From an uncultured Chloroflexales bacterium (GTDB lineage Bacteria > Chloroflexota > Chloroflexia > Chloroflexales > Chloroflexaceae), in contig CALGUG010000044.1 of the NCBI GenBank assembly GCA_937902315.1, positions 1 to 64,000 of the forward strand: DNA of 64,000 nucleotides. The letters are read 5' to 3'. Positions 60,664 through 64,000 of this stretch are shown here, in pieces (positions within the stretch are counted from its first letter, which is position 1; each line of letters begins with the position of its first letter). Both the position numbers and the translations under genes were made by a program. The notes beneath the pieces are model-generated. The model ran no database searches, was not told where the DNA came from, and saw nothing but the letters and a program-made list of their open reading frames with translations.

Positions 60664-60692
60664 GGCATAAGAGATTGAGCTTCAAGCGAAAG

Positions 60693-60926
60693 CTATAGCT
60701 CGCTTTCAGCCCCTAAACCCGCAAGATCGCGGAATGCTTTATCGTAGCTATCGCTGACGCCCTTGGCCCACTGACGCATTTCAGGACTCATCGGGCGGCG
60801 CAAAAGCACCTCGTTTTCGGTGAAAACGATCTCGACCAGCTCTTCAGACTGGAGGCCAACCGCCTTGAGCCAGCCTTGGACTACTTGGGGTAAATTCTCA
60901 CGCTCTATTGTAAATGAACGCGGCAT
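60693..60926 (-). CDS. AbrB/MazE-like antitoxin
   Basis: 77 residues from ATG 60926, six bases after AAGGAGG. PRSFTIERENLPQVVQGW, then VEIVFTENEVLLRRP, resembles the swapped-hairpin DNA-binding fold of AbrB/SpoVT type antitoxins, followed by a helical tail that would bind the toxin (MRQWAKGVSDSYDKAFRDL). It precedes the doc-like gene by 29 bp, as expected of a toxin-antitoxin pair, although Doc is more often paired with Phd. Its promoter is flanked by a perfect 14-bp inverted repeat that is a good candidate for its binding site. Confidence 0.72.
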   Translation of the reverse strand: MPRSFTIERENLPQVVQGWLKAVGLQSEELVEIVFTENEVLLRRPMSPEMRQWAKGVSDSYDKAFRDLAGLGAESEL

Positions 60927-60943
60927 CCATTCCTCCTTACAAA

Positions 60944-61034
60944 CGAGCGTGTAAGTGCATAACACTATTGTAGTATGTTGCTTGCAAGTTGACAATCCTG
61001 CAAACCGCTTCCATAGCGCACACTTACACGCTCG
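60944..61034. promoter_or_regulatory. 14-bp inverted repeat flanking the TA promoter
   Basis: CGAGCGTGTAAGTG (60944-60957) and CACTTACACGCTCG (61021-61034) are perfect reverse complements, 63 bp apart, one near the transcription start and the other upstream of the -35. This suggests operators for the antitoxin-toxin complex, perhaps through a DNA loop. Confidence 0.6.
60967..60995 (-). promoter_or_regulatory. Sigma-70 promoter of the TA-like pair
   Basis: Minus strand TTGTCA, 17-bp spacer, TACAAT. Transcription would start near 60960, about 35 nt before the antitoxin ATG. Confidence 0.72.
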
Positions 61035-61041
61035 ACTTCGT

Positions 61042-62511
61042 TTATTGACGCTGACGCAGGTGTGGGAAGAGAATCACTTCGCGGATATTCGGCTGATCAG
61101 CGAAGAGCATCGTCAAGCGGTCGATACCGATTCCCAGGCCACCTGTGGGCGGCATACCGTACATCAAGGCGTTGATGTAGTCGCGGTCCATTTGCTGAGC
61201 CTCGTCGTCGCCAGCAACGAAATCCTTGACCTGTTCGAGGAAGCGCTGCTCTTGATCGATCGGATCGTTGAGCTCGGTGAAGGCGTTGCCCAGCTCGCTG
61301 CACATCGCAAAGGCTTCGAAGCGCTCGACGAAATCGGGGTCGCCGACCTTGCGCTTGGCTAGGGGCGAGAGCGCTACTGGATAGTCTACCATAAATGTTG
61401 GCTGAATCAGGGTCGGCTCTACAAATGTGCTGAAGAGCTCATCGACCTGCTTGCCCCAGCTTGGCTTGCGCTCGACCCGCAGCTTGCGCTCCGTGATCGC
61501 AGCCCAGAGCGATTCGAGATCGCTATACTTGGTAATGTCGACACCGCTCTTGTCGGCGATCGCTTGGGCCAGCGGCACACGCGGCCAATCGGGGCCGAAG
61601 TCGATCTCGTGGCCTTGCACGCTGATCTTCGTGCTGCCAGCGACTTCGATCGCGATCTCGCGCATCAAATCCTCGACCAAGCGCATCATGTCGCGGTAGT
61701 CGGCATAAGCTTGGTAGCACTCCATCATAGTGAACTCGGGGTTATGATAGCGGTCGACACCTTCGTTGCGGAAGTCGCGCCCGATCTCATACACACCCTC
61801 AAAGCCGCCCACGATCAGGCGCTTGAGATAGAGCTCTACCGCGATGCGCAGATAGAGATCTTGGTGGAGCTGGTTGTGGTGGGTTGTGAAGGGCCGAGCC
61901 GAAGCGCCGCCATAGATCGGCTGCAGAATCGGGGTCTCAACTTCCAAAAAGCCGCGCTGATCGAGGAAGCGCCGCATAGTCGAAACGATCTTGGCGCGCG
62001 TGCGGAAGGTCTGCTTAACCTCGTCGTTAACGATCAGGTCGAGGTAGCGCTCGCGCAGACGCGCTTCCGTATCGCTGAGACCATGCCACTTCTCGGGCGG
62101 CGGGTTGAGCGCCTTAGCGAGGATGCTCATCTTCTCGACAAAGATCGATGGTTCGCCCGTCTTGGTGCGGCGTAGGGGGCCTTCGACCTGAACGATGTCG
62201 AACGAATCGAGCTGATCGCGGAAGCGGCCGAACCACTCATCGCCCAAGTCTGCCTTACTGATCCAAAGCTGAATGGAGCCGCTTTCGTCCTTGATATGGG
62301 CGAAAGCCAGCTTGCCCATGATACGGCGGGCACCCATAATGCGTCCCGTCAGGGTGACCCGTTCGCCTCGCTCGATCATGCCATCGATGTCGTTGAGTAC
62401 GGCTCCGATCGTATGCGTTCGTTCGCTGCGCGGTGGGTAGGGATCGATCCCATCGGCGCGCAGACGTTCGAGCTTGGCGAGCCGTTGCGCTTGGAGTTCG
62501 TTCAATTCCAT
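61042..62511 (-). CDS. lysS: Lysyl-tRNA synthetase, class II
   Basis: 489 residues, the normal size. It charges tRNA-Lys. The N-terminal OB fold (about 50-150) holds VTLTGRIMGARRIMGKLAFAHIKD. The class II core has motif 1 around FLDQRGFLEVETPILQ, motif 2 FRNEGVDRYHNPEFTMMECYQAYADY (given here across two segments) and motif 3 GGLGIGIDRLTMLFADQ. All are intact. It lies downstream of greA but after that gene's strong terminator, so it has its own promoter; TACAAT on the minus strand near 62615-62620 is a candidate -10. Confidence 0.95.
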   Translation of the reverse strand: MELNELQAQRLAKLERLRADGIDPYPPRSERTHTIGAVLNDIDGMIERGERVTLTGRIMGARRIMGKLAFAHIKDESGSIQLWISKADLGDEWFGRFRDQLDSFDIVQVEGPLRRTKTGEPSIFVEKMSILAKALNPPPEKWHGLSDTEARLRERYLDLIVNDEVKQTFRTRAKIVSTMRRFLDQRGFLEVETPILQPIYGGASARPFTTHHNQLHQDLYLRIAVELYLKRLIVGGFEGVYEIGRDFRNEGVDRYHNPEFTMMECYQAYADYRDMMRLVEDLMREIAIEVAGSTKISVQGHEIDFGPDWPRVPLAQAIADKSGVDITKYSDLESLWAAITERKLRVERKPSWGKQVDELFSTFVEPTLIQPTFMVDYPVALSPLAKRKVGDPDFVERFEAFAMCSELGNAFTELNDPIDQEQRFLEQVKDFVAGDDEAQQMDRDYINALMYGMPPTGGLGIGIDRLTMLFADQPNIREVILFPHLRQRQ

Positions 62512-62661
62512 ATGTTTTTCCTATGTGTCACGTTTGCTGGTAGATCTGCCGATCTCTCCACCCAAGAATCCAAATCTGTTTACAGTCTGAAAAATACTGT
62601 TTTTAGGCACATGACCGCTATTGTACCAAAAGCTTGCTGCAACTTGGCGATAAAAAAACAT

Positions 62662-62690
62662 CCGAGATGGCGTGCTACTCGCCATCTCGG
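62662..62690 (-). terminator. Intrinsic terminator of greA
   Basis: Perfect 11-bp stem CCGAGATGGCG / CGCCATCTCGG, 7-nt loop. On the minus strand it runs into ATGTTTTTTT. Confidence 0.93.
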
Positions 62691-62718
62691 AGCTTTCTAG
62701 GAGGATTTGGGTAAAACC

Positions 62719-63192
62719 CTAGTTGATCTTCAAAATAGTGAGCTTCATCACGCCAGAGGGTGTTTGCACCGTTACTTTTTGGCGCGGTTTTTTACCCAGC
62801 AATGCAGCTCCGATCGGAGACTCATTGGAAATGCGCCCCAAGCGCGGATTGGCTTCGGTGCTTCCTACAATAGTCCAAGTTTCTTCCTCATCCTCATCCT
62901 CGAGCCTGACGGTGACGCGCGAACCAACACGCACTTCACTCGTGCTAATGTTAGTGTCGTCTATGATCTCAGCGCGCGAGAGTGTATTTTTGATGTCGCG
63001 AATCCTGCCCTCAATAAAGGCTTGCTGATTCTTAGCCTCTTCGTATTCACCGCTTTCAGAAATATCTCCCAATTCCTTAGCGGCACCAATGCGGTCGGCA
63101 ACTTCTTTGCGCCCTACTGTAAGGAGGTTTTCAAGCTCTCGTTCTAGCTGGGCCTTGCCTTCGCGAGTCAGGTAGGTGGGTTTCTCACTCAT
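62719..63192 (-). CDS. greA: Transcription elongation factor GreA
   Basis: 157 residues. GreA enters the secondary channel of a backtracked RNA polymerase and stimulates cleavage of the transcript. The N-terminal coiled coil (about 5-75) includes the tip with acidic residues (GDISESGEYEEAKNQQAFIEGRI, here D and E at the loop), and the C-terminal FKBP-like domain has VRVGSRVTVRLEDEDEEETWTIVGS and ISNESPIGAALLGKKPRQKV. All parts are intact. It has its own promoter at 63364-63392 with a leader of about 165 nt, and a strong terminator. Confidence 0.95.
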   Translation of the reverse strand: MSEKPTYLTREGKAQLERELENLLTVGRKEVADRIGAAKELGDISESGEYEEAKNQQAFIEGRIRDIKNTLSRAEIIDDTNISTSEVRVGSRVTVRLEDEDEEETWTIVGSTEANPRLGRISNESPIGAALLGKKPRQKVTVQTPSGVMKLTILKIN

Positions 63193-63291
63193 CGCAATAC
63201 TGCCTTATAACTTGAACTGCGGAAACGTCTATGGAAGCTGACAGATTGGAAGAGCCTTCTAGCTCTGCTTCCCCTTTGACGTAAACAAAGA

Positions 63292-63314
63292 ACTGAGAGT
63301 AAATACCTCTCAGT
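63292..63314 (-). promoter_or_regulatory. Hairpin in the greA leader
   Basis: ACTGAGAG / CTCTCAGT, a perfect 8-bp stem with a 7-nt loop. On the minus strand it is followed by TCTTTGTTT, so it could act as a leader terminator. Confidence 0.4.
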
Positions 63315-63363
63315 CCGTATCCAGCTCACAGCATGACAGTCATGTGAGTTTCTGGTTGCAGCC

Positions 63364-63392
63364 ATTATACGCTATCTATAACCAAATGTAAA
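63364..63392 (-). promoter_or_regulatory. Sigma-70 promoter of greA
   Basis: Minus strand TTTACA, 17-bp spacer, TATAAT; one of the best promoter matches in the window. Transcription would start near 63357. Confidence 0.82.
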
Positions 63393-63566
63393 GAGCCTTG
63401 AGATTGTAAATTCTAATTATGGCGTTTTTAGATTCTCTATAAAATGACGATTCGTTCATACAAAAGCGAAACAGCCTCGCTTCTGCTCGCAACATAGCCA
63501 CTGTATCCCTTTGCTTATTTCAATATGCTGGCGGCCTAATCTTTTCCCTTCCATTCGTGCTCAACC

Positions 63567-63640
63567 GCGTCCGCCTACGGCTACCAGATGGGCTGGCTGC
63601 CCTCATCCCCGACCCTTCTCCCGCATTGCGGGAGAAGGGT
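63567..63640 (+). repeat. R1 core plus R2 hairpin composite
   Basis: R1 core (63567-63587, with CTACCAG in place of CTATCAA) is followed by the R2 hairpin CTTCTCCCGC / GCGGGAGAAG (about 63616-63638). Same composite as at 8112 and 23598. Confidence 0.85.
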
Positions 63641-63656
63641 GCCTAACTGCCGTTTT

Positions 63657-63775
63657 GATAGCAAATCCGCTTAAAACAGCCTGTTCGCAATAGAACAACA
63701 ACGAAAAACTGAGGAAATAGTCTCGTTCAACTCTGTCGAAGGCCATAAACACAACATAATCGAGCGGATTTGCAA
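63657..63775 (-). repeat. R3 MITE-like element, 119 bp
   Basis: Left end GATAGCAAATCCGCTT, right end GAGCGGATTTGCAATG, and the reversed body TCTGTCGAAGGCC. The ends form imperfect terminal inverted repeats. From 63776 to 64000 I see no gene or known repeat. Confidence 0.75.
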
Positions 63776-64000
63776 TGAAATACCTGAACCTAAAGAGACA
63801 TGTTGCGAAGGTGTGTTATACAAATAATATATATTGCAGAAAGCAATGTATGAGCTTTATGCAAAGCGTTTTGATCGAAACGTACTGCTCTGTCGAATCG
63901 GACGATGCAGAACAGAGCAGCGTATCTGGGTGTTGGAGAGTACCTTTTAGCTTGTCAAGCAGGTACATAGCTTGAAGCCTCAACTACTCAAGATACAGTT

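Noticed and set aside
8112..63640. R1 and R2 copies considered as a CRISPR array
   Set aside because: They are single copies or pairs scattered over 60 kb with no regular spacing, and there are no cas genes.
63775..63975. 67-codon open frame at the window end
   Set aside because: It begins inside the end of an R3 element, is Cys/Ser-rich without motif and has no ribosome site.

Overview
The window reads as a chromosomal stretch of a free-living bacterium of the phylum Chloroflexota (class Chloroflexia or a near relative such as the Herpetosiphon/Kallotenue/Chloroflexus group). The basis is indirect: secreted proteins with YFER-type repeats and a C-terminal 'IFLPVV' tail, many Pro/Thr/Ala-rich lipoproteins, several cysteine lipoboxes, a RicT protein with a long basic tail, and the lysS/greA and rpsF-ssb blocks. 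No photosynthesis gene, rRNA, tRNA, phage, transposase or CRISPR array is visible. Most coding DNA is moderately GC-rich. One gene (31929-33668) and one intergenic block (2580-3080) are strikingly AT-rich.

Layout. 289-10234: a MASE1-like hybrid histidine kinase, KDPG aldolase, a Xi-class glutathione transferase with a GNAT, a beta-helix secreted protein, a tandem pair of paralogous lipoproteins and a zinc alcohol dehydrogenase. 10563-19515: a GT-C-like membrane protein; a three-gene minus-strand operon (small membrane protein, GalU-like nucleotidyltransferase, and a large GHMP-kinase/UDP-sugar-pyrophosphorylase fusion); and an acyltransferase with a GNAT. 20085-27605: an MBL hydrolase and TetR repressor behind two matching operators, a secreted glycoside hydrolase, and a heterodimeric ABC exporter with one degenerate ATP site. 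27937-38610: a phosphoglycerate-mutase-like enzyme, a polyprenyl diphosphate synthase, a sigma-70 family factor with a terminator in its leader, an AT-rich Sll1717-type P-loop ATPase that looks imported, a DUF72 protein, and an operon of FecR-like protein, UDP-glucose dehydrogenase and AcpS. 39165-51060: ROK kinase, RicT, an FHA-GAF-adenylate cyclase, an ArgD/LysJ-type aminotransferase, a small envelope/redox cluster, and RsfS. 51797-63192: an aldehyde dehydrogenase, a second GT-C-like protein, a PH-domain protein, a parvulin foldase, ssb, rpsF, a toxin-antitoxin-like pair whose Doc toxin has lost its catalytic motif, lysS and greA.

The most unusual property is the intergenic DNA. Nearly every long gap carries members of at least four interspersed repeat families. 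R1 has a near-identical 20-mer in 15 places and in three places forms terminal inverted repeats of a 185-273 bp unit. R2 is a GC-rich hairpin. R3 is a MITE-like 100-160 bp element with TACCAAATCCG ends. R4 is a 55-90 bp block. Several R3-type copies, and one R4 copy, contain hairpins whose two arms changed together between copies. No mobilising enzyme is present in the window.

Compact stem-loops with T-runs mark most transcript ends, and good sigma-70 type promoters are visible for eda, the polyprenyl synthase, rpsF-ssb, the TA-like pair and greA. All calls come from reading the sequence; no database search was run.
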